Assembly (NCBI GenBank): GCA_025345505.1
Contig: JANVCC010000020.1
Coordinates: forward strand, 54,426,772 to 54,490,771
Direction: 5' to 3'
Length of the DNA: 64,000 bases
Source: Todiramphus chloris collaris
Lineage: Eukaryota > Chordata > Aves > Coraciiformes > Alcedinidae
The notes beneath the pieces were generated by a model, which was given only the letters and a program-made list of their open reading frames with translations, made no database searches and was not told the DNA's origin. Made by a program: the position numbers and the translations under genes. Shown piece after piece: positions 46,941 to 61,900 of the stretch. Numbering within the stretch: position 1 is the first letter of the stretch; every line of letters starts with the position of its first letter.

Positions 46941-49900
46941 AAACATGAGAAGAGATACCTGTAGTCACTCTTTATTGCATAAAAGTAGCATGGTAACACT
47001 CATGAAGTTAGACTAGAGCCACAGAGTCAGGACTTCACCTATACTCAGCCACAGACTGACATCTCCCTCTTCATCCATCTTTCATCCACACTAGCTCAGG
47101 GACAGGCAGCAGGGATCAATACCTACATGCTGATCTGTAACAACAGAGAGCACTCCTGGGTTAATGCATCTTAGAGAAGACAAGAAGCTCCATGCCACTC
47201 ACATGCAGAAAACACAGAGGTTACAGAAACAAGGACCATGCACAAGTAAGTCAAAAATGCCTGCAGTTGTTTTAGAAATTATATATCCAGGCAAGCTTAG
47301 AGGTGGTGCACTGACACCAGATACCACAAGCCATCTAGCTTCATCATTCCACTTAAACATCAAGGAAAGAGTGGTAGATAGTAAAGTTACTGCTAATTTC
47401 TCCCAGCACTCTTATTTGGGGATGCGTTTAGTAATGCCTGCTTCTCTACAAGTCAAATAAATCCTTAAAGGAAAGCAAAATAGCAGAGAGACAATGATCC
47501 ATTGAAGTTTCTGGGTTTATATGACATCCTTTATGATTTGCAGCACTGATCTGCCTAACCTTATGGTGCTCATGATGAAGACAGTGCACAAGGATCAGAT
47601 CAGCAGCAAAAGCAAAGGGAGGGACATCTCACTAATTTTAATGGAAATGTCAGAACTCTGTTATCCGGCCAGCCTGGTTTAATAAGCTTTTTCTCAGCAG
47701 GAGACAATTTCCCTGGGACAACTGTCCTCACTGGGAAGCACTAGTCAAAGCCTTGACTAAGGTCCATTTTAAACTGCAAATCTTTCTGTAAGCAGCATTT
47801 GACTCTGGCAAGACTAGATTCAGAACGTGGTTATACTACTGCTCACACATTCCTCAACAGTATCTCAGCAGTTTATGGATGTACTACACCCAGAGCCCCC
47901 CTGAAGACCCTCCAAGATGGAAATCAGCATGTGCCTGCTCTTGTGTCTGTACAGACATTAACTGGGGTGGCTGCTTGCAAACAAACTCTATGCCCTTTCA
48001 TGCTGAAAGTCAACAGCCTGGTGTCTTGCATACAAGGTGACTTTCAGGTGAGAAAATCATCAGCTTCCCTGGGCAGCAGCCTGATGCCCTTTTGCAGTGG
48101 CACTCTGGCTGAGTGAACCTCAGTGCACTGGGACCACAACTCCACCATTCTGTCACAGCATGCCCACATGTTACATGTGCAGCTAATGTATGAACAGGAG
48201 TTCTTGTAATTGGATCATGGCCCTTGTAGCTCCTGCTAACAGCTGGTAAGGAGGCTGGGATCACAGTTTAGCTGCAGCCCAGACAAAGGACAATACTGGA
48301 ATACAGAGTATGAACATAGCTGCTTTCAGCTTAAAATAGACACTACAAGCTTTGCTGGTTTTAGACAGTGTTAGGTCAGAGAAAACTGGGTGCTCCCCTT
48401 CACCTACGGGGAAAAAAAAAAAAAAAAAGAAAAAGAACCCCAAAAGAGCCCTAAAATTTAACAAAGGCATAGCAAGCCCCTACTTTCCAAATTTAAAACT
48501 CTAGAATTTGTTTCATGGGAAAACTTCAGGAGCCCTTATTCTTGTCCCAAGTAAGAAGAAATCACTTTATTTTTCAAAGGCACTAATCCTTTTGGCCTTC
48601 CTTGGCATGCTTGGATATCCTCTACCCAAGCCTCTGCAGTTAGCTAAGAAGCAGAAGGGCAGCACCTGCAGCCAGCCTCTCATCTGGCTTTGCAGTCACT
48701 CTCCTAAGGTGCCAAGTGTAGGTTGGTTATGGAAAAAACAACTGTATGACTTTTTCTGCTGTCCAGGTGTAAATCCACTTCTGCACTGACCCCCAACCCA
48801 CTACACAATTTCATCACTAGCTGCTTCCATGCAGCAAAGTTCCAGCAAGCCTGAGCAACCACAGAAAGCCAAAGGTGAGTTCAGAGCCTGCAGGCAGAGC
48901 CCCAGCTATTAACAGATTATTTACAGGGACATACACACACCTTCATTCACACCCATATCCAGGCTGGGACCTCAATTCTTCTCCCTGGGTAAGCCTTCCT
49001 GCTCATAACTCCATCATCACCACACTGCTCCTTCCTCCCTCCCTTTGTGCTCCCCATGAGGCTAGACATCAGGCATCCCAGTGCTAAGCAGAGCCTTCAC
49101 GCCGCCAAACTGGAGAAGGTTTGGGTCTGTACCTGTATTTCACAACTCAGGCCAATCTCAGCATAAAACACTCTGAATTTCTTTCTTTTTTCTTTTTAAT
49201 CTCCTTTTCTGAAAGATTCCTCCAGAGATAGACAAGAAGGAAGCATTTTTGCCTCCAAGAAAGAGTGAAAATTACAACCCTATCTACATAGCAAAGGATA
49301 CTTTACCCCTGGGTGCAGAACAAGAATTTTGAAAGAAATGTAAGCTAACAGAAAAATGATGAGGAACTTTGGATGTGTGTAGGTCTCTGGTGTGAGACCG
49401 GGATTCAATCCTTTCTTACTTATTCCTTCTTTCTGTTTCTACGATGCAGATAGATACTCAGATCATATAGTGGGAAAGGCAGATAAATGAAGTTTTCAAG
49501 ATTTCGGAATATATGCAGCTCTGTGGTAGAGAGTCTCATCACATGGACAACGATGAAGAATAAGTCTCACAGAACTAGTAAGAGCAGGAAGACTAAATTA
49601 ATTCAGTGCTATGATAACAAATTAAACTTTTTCAGTTAGGTACACAGGCTGGTGCCATTTCTTGTGCAATATATTTACAGTCACATCAGTTCAACAATGA
49701 TGGAAAGTGGAACCTGATCTGAAATACTGCTCTTCAACAGCTAGATAAGTATGCCAGAAAATCCTCATACATGTAAGCCAGCTCTTCTCCAGCCTTCAGT
49801 TGCTTTCTGATAGTTGTTTAGTCTTCCATAAAGAATACATACATTTTTTCTGCATTCAAACATTTTATCAAACTGACATATAAAAGTCAATGGATATTAA

Positions 49901-52900
49901 AACAGAGTAGTACTGTATGTTCTTGCTACAGCCACAAATTCAATTATAATCCTTCAAGACCCCAGGGAAAAGTTACAAGTGGAAACACTGCTCTCAAAAA
50001 CATGAGAAATGATTGCTATTCGGCATCTGCAAGTTTATTTCTAATGCCTTTCCTCAGGAAAGCAGGTAAAAATAATTTGCAGTCATGATATTGCTTTTGT
50101 TTGCAGTACTTCCTTTGTTTTGCTACTAACTACAGTTCATCTTTAGTGCAAGTCGTCTTGCTTACAAGGATACCAAAAGATTCTCCTCTACCTAGGTGGT
50201 TCCAAAGCATTAGGCTCATCACTAACCCAGGGAATAGATGCAAACCCAGGGACATTTTTTTCCCCAGACCAGTTACCATTATCTGCATTAAACAAAACAA
50301 AACAAACAAACAAACAAACAAACAAACAGGCTTTTTATTTTTTTGCACAGATACTTTTAAAGACTTTTACTTAGAATGAATATGGGACTCGTCACTTGAT
50401 GATTAATTTGCATGTTGATAGGCAGTCAGTGTACCGGCTTTCAGATTAGGGACATTCCACTGCACACTAAAAGGCACAAAGAACAAAAAGTGAATTTCAA
50501 TCTTGCCCTTCTTTTCCAGTCAGTGCATTCCCAGCCCATGTCTATTGATGAGCATTTGGAACAATACCAAAATGCAGTGTAAGATCAATCCTGCTGTTTA
50601 CTTCGCTGAGCTGAAGGAACAAAGGACAGAAGAAAGGACTTAAACCCAACTATAGTAAAAGAGTGGGGATGAAGGATGAAAAATGTGCCTGATGGGCAGT
50701 AGCACAGAGTAAAGTCATTTAGAAAATAGGCAGCTCCAGCTGAGATAAAACCAATGATGATTTGTATTTTGTACTGTATCTTCAGGGGATAAAAGCACTT
50801 CTATCAGATACCATTGGAGGCAAACTTGAAACACTGCAGCAAAATGCTATGTTCCCTACTAGGAAGAGAATAAAAATTCTCATAATTGCCAAGGACTGTT
50901 AAATATCTGTTTGTGCTTGCCTTTTTCCTCCATGGTGAGATGACTCAACCCAGTCCTCTTTTTAACTTTACAGGACCTGTCTCATAGAATATTCAGCTGG
51001 ATGCTTTTGTATCAAATGCAGCACAACATGGTGTTTTACTTTGATAAATAGTTATAATAGTAATTTGGGGGGATTATTAGCTTTTAAGCCTTTTAAAATA
51101 ATAAAAAAAAAACAAACCTATTTCAAATGAGAAGGATGCAACTTCATTGCCTGAACTGGCAGGACGAAGTGAGAGAGAAGAAAAAGTTCTTGTTCAAATG
51201 GAAATATCTTAAAAAACTGTAACTAATGGGAAGGAGAAAATAAAACACTCCCTTCTATTAATAACAAAAATAATCCTAAATCAAAAATCTATTTACTTTC
51301 ACTGAAAAGCAAGAGTATCTGACACAATGAACTACCAACATCTCAGTCAAGGACAGCACAACACAGAATAATAGAGATGGTAAAAATGAACTGCAGAACT
51401 GATGGTATCCTTGTAAATATTCAAGTACAGTGAAATTTGGTTGTTTACTGATCACCATTTACAGGGATTGTGCACCTATTTGGTTCAAAAAATTTCCCCC
51501 CATAGGCTATTACTCGTGGATAGGGATGTGTGGGTTCCTCGCTTACACTCATCAATGTGCATTCTTACAGTAAGGATAAAATTTGAAGTACTTCAGTTGA
51601 TTTTCTATGATGCTTTGAAAGAATCTCTCACTGTCACTGACCAGCAGATGAACAATGCTCCTGTTTGCAGGAGTAAGCACTTAGAGACAGTTATAAATTG
51701 ACCTGCCTAGACACCTGCATACCACAGTGTGAATATTGTCTTTGTAAATAGCATGCTGGTTTATATATTTATATATTTGTGAGATATATATACATAACTG
51801 GTTTGGGAAAGTTATTGTTTAAGGGAATCAGAGGAAGCAACAGAAGAATGTAGGTAGAAAAATCTGAGAGACTTGCACAAACCATGCATTTGAGAAAAGC
51901 CACCATAGTACATCAAAACACAGCTGTGCCAGCATAGCAGGAAGGATAAAAGAGCTAAAGTTATATATGAACATCTCTACTGATGACTCAACAGCTGTGA
52001 TATTTCTGTGGGTTGATGAAGATCCCAAACATTTTCTTCATTTCATCTCACTTTCCAACCCCACTGTTTAAAGTGACCTGATGTGTCTCTTTTGTCCCAG
52101 GATACTATAGCTAAGAAACTCAGGGCCCTGATTCTACAACTCTCTTCTTTCAGTGTTATTCAGCAGGAGACATCAAACCACTACTGATTAAAGGAGCATA
52201 TTAGAATTAGAAAGGAGGTACATCCTGTCTTGTGTTAACCTCTCTTCTATCAGCCCATTTCTGTGCAAGAAATTTAAATCTTCCGTTTTGCTAAAATATT
52301 ACACCTGAAGGTGCTCTTCTGCAGTTCACAGCCTGACAGGAACCTGTCCAGCTGGGCCATAATGCATCCACCTTGCCTTGGAGAGAGGTAATAGTGTTGT
52401 GTATGGACCAATTCCCAGAAGAAGGAAGGGGGTTTTGCCTATTTATGGTAACTTTCTCTGAATGTAGAAGTATTTCTGCTTAGTTCTGTGTGCACACTCA
52501 CTTTCCTTACATAACAAATAGCCATAATCAGATAAATTGCTGTTAATTTTAACTCTCTCTTCAGAACATTGATACAAGCACAACCACCCGCATTTGGGAA
52601 GACTTTTCTATTTTTATCCATAAGCATGTACATTTGGTACACTGATGGATCTTAAATTTTTAACTACGTTCCTCCAAGCTTGAGAGTTCATGTTGCTTCA
52701 GAGACAACACAAGCCAGTTTATAACCCTCTCAAAACAAGTGGACTCTGATAAAGGTTCACAGTTGAAATAACCCTCACTACAGTTGTAAAAATACAATGC
52801 CATCAGTAGAAAATAAGGCAACATTATTCTAAGCAAGTCCATAAATAGTGCAAGATTAAAGTGCCTATGAATTTCAGAATCTTCTTTACTTCTACATACA

Positions 52901-55900
52901 ATTACATTTAAAACAGATAAATGTCCATAGTCTTTGAAATCTTAAGTCCCTGGTGTCATTTACTAGATGCAAATCTATACTGCATGTGTCTATAATATAC
53001 ATTCCTCTCAAGAGTATAACTCATAGGGAGTCTAGTGAGAAAAAGACTACCTTCTTCCTCTAGCTGTTTGGTTATTTTTCGGCCATCAGCCCTCTGATGA
53101 AATCCCTGACAGTTATTTTGAATTTCTATAGTGCCTCAATTAAAATAAATAAATAAAAAAATTGACCCAGTTATATACCTTTCCTTTTTAATTAAACAGT
53201 ATCAGCAGGTGATGCTCAGGTCTGTAAGGCTGTATACACCCAAACATCTCTGCTCCTTTTCAAGATGTTCACCTTTCAGGGGCAACCTGCTCACATCCAT
53301 AGCAGGACCAGCACAGCAGTTCCCTGAAGACCCATAACTCCAAGGACACACCACGAACACAAAGTTAAATTTTCAGAAGCTCCTAGGCATTTGAGTTTCC
53401 CTGACACCTCAGCTGGATTCCTCAGGTCAAGGAAGTTTAGTCTTTTTTATTTTGAAAGAAATTGCCCTTTTGCAATATGAGATGAAGGGCAGGAAATGGA
53501 CATATGTATCCTTTATCCTTGCAGAGAATGATCTTAAGAATATTAAGTGTTGCAAGGGCAAGCACTTCACATTAAACAAGCTCACACAGATCCACCAGCC
53601 AGTGCTGATGGGCAATGTGTTCAGCACACCTAGGACAAGCCCTCTGCCCCCCGCCCCCAAGTTTATGTCTAAACAGACAAAGTAATATTTGACCTACATG
53701 CTGAAAAACAAGAAAGTAGAAAATAAAACACACAGAGAAGAATTTATTCAGACTCATGAAAGACCTTCTGAAATCTCACAATATTATTTAATTCCTTAAT
53801 TACCAATTACTTGTATCCTAATTACTTGATTACCACAAGCAAGGTCTTTTAATGTTTCTGACACACATTTTTAGAGATTTTCCAAAATTTCACAGGCCTT
53901 GATAATTCACGGACATATAATTTGTTCCCTGAATAATTTCCTTGAGAGAAAAAGAAAAGGCAGACAGACAGACTTTGATATTACACTATTGTCTTTATAA
54001 TTTCCTCCTCTTCCTCAGTTTTTTTAATTAATTGTAATCATGAGAATGCAAAGACTGAATGTAAAACTAAAGTTTCTTTTTGAGGCTGGGCCTGCTGGTA
54101 TCCTTATTTTAAAGAGAGTGAAAATTCCCAAAGCTTTACAGAGATCTTAAGTCCCAGAGATGGACTTGGGTTAAGAAATCAGGCCCAAAATCCAGTTTGG
54201 ATGACTTATCTTGGCACTGGAACCATCAGCTAAGTTTCTCCATAAAACAAGTATGGTAAGGAGCAGTTACTGGGGAAAATCCTCCAATAGCATCTGTGTC
54301 ATTCTTGCTGATGTCAACAACTGAGTGGAAGAGTCCAGACACATCCGGTTCTTGACCTCTCTCCTAGTAGCTAGCAAGCACAAAGCTAATGCCCAGATAC
54401 TTATGGAGATGCACCATGAAATCTTATCTTTCTTGCCCAACTCTAGTCTGCATTTCTTTGGACCTTCCTTTACATTTCAGCTGGCTTGGAAAGAGCCTAT
54501 TTATTCCTAAAGATTTCAACTAACATTATCCTACCATTGTCCTCCAAAAACAACTCATGAGTCTTGGAGCATACACAGCTGGACTACCCAGAGCATCCTA
54601 CTCAGAGGGATTTTGCCATCGGGTAACAGCAGCAGGCAATATCTAAGCTTCTTCTCAGTGACTCTGGTTCTTCAGGCCAGAGTAGTAGACACCCTGAGCA
54701 GACAATTGAACATGTAATTATATGTTTTAAAAGGCACACCATAAGAGAAAGAGTCTAATTTGTGTCTTAAAAAAAAACCTAAATAAAATTTAAAAAATAG
54801 TTTCATTACTTGAGCTTGATGAGAAACCAAATCCATAGGCTCTGTGAAGTTGTTACAGCAGTTTCCAAAACAGGTTCTGGAGCATGCCAGATGACAGGCA
54901 GAACATGAGCTAAGAGGCTAGGAACGAGAACAGCAAGTAACGACAGGTCAGAAGGCAAGGCTTGGAGCTATGCTTTTAAAGGGTTAGATGTAAATTAAAT
55001 AAATGAAAGAAACCTGAAAGGCAGTGGCCTTTATCATCAGGGTCAGGGGTGTGAATGATGGCTCTAAAGGCTAGACTACATCAGCAGGGCTTACAGATGA
55101 TGGCAGTAGACCCCAGGCTCATGTATTACAGCAACACAGCTCTGATCTGCAGGGACTAGCATTTCCAGAGCTTTTCTTAGGACCAGTTGTCTTTCCCAAA
55201 ACAAAACTAAAACTATTCTAGGCTCCAAGCATGGTCCATGAGCCCTCTCCATGCCTCAGCAAATCACTTGAACAAGCAACAGTGGATTTCAGAGTTAAAA
55301 CAAACTGTAGGGTCAGATCCCTAAAAGCTACAGTTCCAGGCTGCCTGCAGACTCAGACATCCATTATGTTTCAGTGACACCCATTGTGTCCAGTAACTAT
55401 AAAGGCTTTTCCCTTACATATATTTCAACACCACCACCAAATGCTACTCCGATTCACACTTCTTGATATCCTTTCTTTCTCTTTCTCAGCTTTCACAAAC
55501 TTCTGTTTCATATGCTCCATCCCAGTCCAGCCTTTCCTAGATATATGGGGTAGAGAAGAGAAAGGAGGTATTAACAGAGGTTTAAAAAGTGGCAATTTTC
55601 TGAAATCATAGAAGTGATTAAAATAGGATGTGTAGCCTCTGCACAACCAGTTTTCACTATATGTCTCCTGTGAAGGAATCGACTGTTATCTGACTGATAC
55701 GAAGCAATTAAATGAAACATGATGATGGTATCTGGCTCTGCATGTTCAAACATCAAGCCAAACCAAGAAATTTGTCTCTAACACACTTTCCACTCTTCCC
55801 AGCAGTCAGGTCAAAATCTCAAGAGATAAAGGATTTACTGCTCATGCTACAAGATGTCTAGTGGCCCTGATTCTGTATTTTCTGAGAAAAAAGCTCATAC

Positions 55901-58900
55901 AGATCACAAAAACAAGCTTTTCATCTGAGGATGGCCAAGAGGATCAGTCAGGTCTCTAAGAGGGAGTAAAATGGAGAAGTCTGCTCACAGTCATACAGGC
56001 AGCAGCAATAGAAGTCCAAAACAGCTTCTAGGACATCCTGCACATGTCTCCAGATACTTACACATTTTCCTATAAAAGAATGGTGCAAATGGCTCAAGCA
56101 CCTGGAAGAATTTAATTTCCCCAAAGAATCAAGCATCTCTCCTCAGCCCTCAGACTGCAAGCAAAACGGGGGTTTTTGTCTCAGTGAACCCGAATACATA
56201 TACTTGATTTGCAAAGTTTCACATTAAGTTTTGCCATCCTGAAAAGATAAAGTCCCTGGAGAATGATGCATGTGTGGCTATAGCAATAGCAAATTTACAC
56301 CAGATTATTCTTCCATCTTGTAATGAGAGCAGACAGCGCCAAGGGGAGATAATTAGTGAGAGAGGATTAAAAAAAAATAAAGAATGAGAGAGAGAATAAA
56401 ATAAGGAGCAAGGAAGAATGGATGTCTGAGATCTTCCCCTTCTGTACTTGGGGTCACTAGCTTAATTTTCTTTCTCATTTGAGTTGTTTTTAATTTCCAG
56501 GAAGTCTTCACATATATCTTGAAACTTTGCCAAATTATCATTAAGCCAATAATTTATGTCCTCATAAAAATGCTACAGTATCTCCCCTGCTCCATACATG
56601 CTGAAGGACTAGATCTAGATAGGTGGATGGGAATTTGTTTTTAAAACAACTTAACTATTTCACCCATCTCAGAATGAAGGAGAAGCTTTAAAGAAAAAAA
56701 ATAAATCCATTTAGTTCTTCCCTCCCCAAATATAATAATTATTTTCCTGTGACTCTGTTCGAAACATCAGCACTACATTTCAACAGTATTAATTGCTTGT
56801 AACATTATGATCACCTTGCATGGCTGACCACAAATGAAGTTTCATGAGAAAAATAGCTATTAAATTTCCATGTGTGAGGCACTTATAGACATGGAATCTA
56901 CATAGAAGCTTCACAAATTCATCATTAGTCATGGTTTCCAGATGTCCTATAGGGAGCAAGCAAGAAACCCAACGGCAGAGCAAATGTACAAACTCTCCTT
57001 TGCGGATTGTAACATGAGAGAGATGAAGGACACTCAGACAGTTAATAAGCCTGGCACAAAATGGATGTTCAACAGTCCTTCACTTTATTAAAAAGTGCAT
57101 TTTCAGAGTGGACATTTTTTTTTGCTCACGTTGTTGCTACTTGAAAAAAACAAACAGCAAATAAGCCCAAATTTGTCCCAGTAAAATATCTACACACTTT
57201 AGTACATATGGCCATTTATTTGGTCAGATCCCTTGTCATCACGAAAGAGCCTAGTGGAGGGCACAATTCCAGGTAAATGATATATAGGAAACACAGGGAA
57301 CTCATCCAGCCCATCATAAACCTCATTCTGAGCCAGCCCTAGAGGCAGTTCTTTAGCCACCAGCACAGTCAGCTGTCAATTGTGTCAAACCAGTAACGTA
57401 TCAGTTAGCAGGGGAGCAATCTAAAAAACCAGTCATAGATCCAAATGCCTAAAAGATATTCTCAAATGTGGTAATTACATCCTGCAGCTGCCAAGAATGT
57501 CCTCAGAGAGTTCACAGATATTGGTTGTATCAGTGAATTGGAGCAGATAGGTACTGTAGCCTCATCAGGAGCGTTAGTTAACAACAGACAAGGCTCCCTC
57601 AAATTTGGAGAGATTTTGAACTGTCAGCAACAACTGGCATGGTAATCACCACTACTACTTAAAAAAACCAGTCTGCTCTTATTTTTTAAAAGTGTGCCAA
57701 CCTAGAATCTTCATTGCTTAATACATATTAATTTTTAAACAGTGTAGGACATGACATGATAAGAGACCTGAGTTTCAGAGAGGGATCCACATAGATCCCC
57801 AAAAGTGAGGTTCCCTTCAGAGTCCCAGAAGTTGGGCAGCTAAGTGTGGATGCAGGTCACAGAAAAATCAACATCAGCTTCTGAAAGAGCTCACACACTT
57901 ACTGAGGACTGAAAAGAGACCCTGTGTGTAGCCTCCTGTAAAGAGTCCAAAGGGATTTACTAACCAACCTGACATTAACAGGTGTTTCATGTCCATCTTG
58001 CAATAGGAAAAATGCTTGTGAATGATACCTGGCAGCTAGTAGATGACAGAGCAAATTTCTTCTTATTTCAGTGATAAGCAGCTCACTAACAGGACTGATA
58101 AGGCCTGGCAATAGTGACAGGACAATTTCCTCTGACCAGTTTCCAAGGGCAGAGATCAGACTAACTAGGACAGGAGTCACACCACAGAGCTGCTCCAAGA
58201 ATGCCAAATCCTCAAGTCCAGGACCCATTGACAAAATGCAGTTTTGTCAAATTTTAAACACTACTGTGCAAAACTGATGAATTGTGTTTTCAGCTGGGGG
58301 GGAATAAGCTTTAATTCTTCTAAAATTTTTCTGTGATGTCAAAATGATGGATTTTACTAATCTAAAAATATTTTGTTCAACTTTTCATTTTAATAAATAA
58401 TTCAAAACAAAATAATTCAAGATTTTTCCAATAAAACTCTTTTCAACTGTTACCATTGACTTGTAGAACAAAAATTATAATTTCTAAGAATTTGATTTTT
58501 TTTTTGTTTGTTTGTTTCTAATGAGCTGTAAGCTGCAGCTTTGCTTACCACAAACCAAACAGAAAAATCATCAGATTCAGACTGTCCAGAATCCTCACAT
58601 TGCTGGAATCACATCAAAATTAGTTAGTTCTACAGCAGGATATAACATTGTAAAGGGAGTTGCAGCAATTCTCAAAACTAACAGTCATAAGAGGCAGGAT
58701 ACCTAGAAGATTAACTAGAAGAAATTAAGACAATCTGGAAAATAAAGAGCCTGTCATTTAACATCTGCTAGATCAGGTTTGCTTTCTAGCTTTTTTTTTT
58801 TTTGGTATTTCAGCATTTAGCATTGGTTTAATTCAGAAGACTTGGAATGAAGACTTAATAGAAACACACAAAATGCTTCTTGATGACCAAATATCAACCT

Positions 58901-61900
58901 TGCAGCATTCTTCAGAACCCAGAGACCAAGATATATCCAACCTTAACTTTGAGAGGCAAAAAAGCTCAACAAAAGAACTCACAACAAACCCCATACACAA
59001 CTTAAGGAAATCAGGGATGTTCCACAGGAAGTTTCTGATGTTCCGTGGGATTTTCAAAACACATGGCATGTGGCAAGTCTACACTAGAGAACAAAAAGGA
59101 GGGGAAAAAAACCAAACCAAAACAAAACCAGCCATAATTGCAAACTAGACCTTCTATGGTTTGTCAGTGTGACCACCCCAAATAAGTGAGGAGCAGCATC
59201 CATGTACAGATGGGGCAGAACCCCAAGCACCAGCTCTGACCTTTGGAGGAGGCAGATGGCCATTGATATCCTTGGAGACATTTCCTCCTGCAATTATTTA
59301 CTTTTCATATCTTAATTTAGGAGAAATTAAGCAGGAAGGAAGGATGGAGCATGATGACCTCAGGTAGAAGAGACCACTGCTCTTTGGTCCCTTTCCCCAA
59401 ACTTCATTCCAGGTAGTTTCCCTTTCTAGTCACCAGCATCTTCTCCTCCAATTGAATCTCAGTTCCATCACCATGATAATAGGCAAAATATCTACAAACC
59501 TGAAGACATTTCCCAAAGCTGGAATAGCACTTCCACAGGATAAACCAGCAATATTTAAATGAAATTAATAATTAAATGATGGTACATCTGGTGGTCCAAA
59601 ACAGATTTCCCAATAGGCTGTGGTTTTTGCATGATGGAAACAGCTAATAACATTTATCTTTTGAAAAATCATGAATGCTTTTGTTAGGTCAAGGAGAGCA
59701 GCTATTACTCCTGTTCCATTTTTAACTACTTGCACGTCCAAAAGCATCTTGTCAATTGACAAAATTTTCTTGTCAATATTATTTGAAGAGTCAACATTTT
59801 CAGGTCCACACAGGTGACATTAGGTTTTCAACACCTGTATTCAGAAGCGACTTAGAGCTTTTTAGCCTATCGAAACAAAACCTGATAATTTTATGTAATA
59901 TTTTTTCCTCTGTTGGATAGATAAGTAGAACTCTTGAATCCACTGTAGAAGGAAAGCTTATTTTATATAAATACAGAAAAAGTCTACCATTCTTATTGTA
60001 AGGAGATCTCTAGAGAAGAACACATACAGTCCTGGCTTTCCATCACAGAAACTTAAAACCTTGAATATGACAATATATTTTTAAAATCTCAATTTTAACT
60101 GTTCCTTTGATTATTATTTTAGCAGAAATACCCTGCTACAGTAAGTCTTATGCATTCTCGCCCACATAGATAGCATATTAGCTGTCCCATCCAACCTTTG
60201 AACACTTCACATTCTCCCTCAACAATTGTCCAAAAACTTAGCTATGATCTATCCAGAGAAAAACAATCAGATCATGCACTGAGGTTGCACAAAATGGAAT
60301 GCTAAAATAAAATAAATAACAGATTCCACTCTTCAATTTTCTAACCCAAGGTGGGCGATTCCTGAGAAATGAATGCTTTGTGTGATTTATTACATCCTAA
60401 TATATATCTTTCAAAAAATTTTGCAGTTCAAAAAAAAATTAAATATTTTAAGTCCTAAGTATTCCTCTAACTACTTCAGAACCCACAGGTTCATGCAATC
60501 TCATCACAGAGAAAAAAAAAAAAAAAAAGGTTACAAAACAAGGGGTCTTTTGTGTATGAAGTCCATGAACCACGTGTGATCTGTGGACACTCCAAAAGTA
60601 CCTTGTTGAGCTCAAATCTTTTAAAAGACTAATAAGCCCTGAAGCACTCTGATTAAGTTGATGATAAACAGATGAGCAGTGCAACAAGGGGACAATACCA
60701 ACCCCTGCAGTTCTCTCTGTAATACCTTCCCCAGCATTTATTATTTTACTTATAATTTTCAAGATTCACTACTTTTCCTTGATTGTGGTTTCTTCTTGAT
60801 CACCCCCAATAACATCCAAGAAGCTGCTGCAGTCTTGGGCTCCCTCAAGGGAGCAGTTTAACTCTCTGCTAACACAGCAACCAGGCAACTTTTGTCATGT
60901 TGACCAGGATACCAGACATTTGAGTTTGGTACATGGCTACATTGCTTACCTGAAGATGATCACTTCTACAAAACTTCATCAATTTACTTTTCCAAAGCAC
61001 CAGGCATCTCCCCTTGACTTTCTATTACTTCATCAGACACAAACCCAAGTCACAAGCTTGACTTCTGCAACTGTTCCCACTCCTCCCTCCTCCCACATTC
61101 TCTTTGCTAGACTTCATGATCACAAATAAAAGAAAGAAACTACTGGTTTCTCATGACCTTTTCTGAATTTATTTATGCTGTGAATCTTCCGGAAAGCAGT
61201 CAGACAAAAACCATCTCCTTCCCACCCACACCTTAGCCATGGCATATAACATCACATATATCACATATAACTTTGTGATAACTTGTTTTAGCTCTGCAAG
61301 TAAACAGCCTGTTTGCAGGAGGTGTCAACACTCAGTTTTAGCATCTGTGGAGTTTTATTTCTTTTTAGTACACACTCTGCATTCCTCCTGGCTAGATCTG
61401 CCAGGGTTACCCTATTTGGGAACTGGGAAAAATGGTTCCTAAATAACAGAATAACTTAATAAAATTGCTGACAAACACAAATTTCAAGTCCAAAGTGTGT
61501 TATAGTTATTTTCATTTACCAGAGAAGTACTTTGCAGCTATCACTGCCATCACGAGCCCCGGAGACTGCACTGTATCCCACCGTGGGTGCTATCCTCAGA
61601 CCAGCTCTGATGCCCTGCTTGGGTGCAGGGAGCCTGTGCCCAGGTTGACAAGGTCCCCACCTGCCTCACAGTCATCACCATTTCCCCGACAGCAGGTCAC
61701 AGCCTATTTCTACAACGCATCTTGTAAAGCACATGCTTTGTCAAAAAGGGAGTAACCACATGTTGAATGTGTGCTTTAGCATTCTGTACAATTCTATTTT
61801 TAAAAAAGTGCCAAGACAGTGAGGACCCACCCACCAAAGCCACCAGGAAGCCAAAAGAAAACTATTCTTTCACCGCCAGTAGACACTTAATGTGAATATA

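Noticed and set aside
57899..58234. 111-codon minus frame as an exon
   Set aside because: No recognisable domain, no convincing splice sites at its ends, and the length is within chance expectation.
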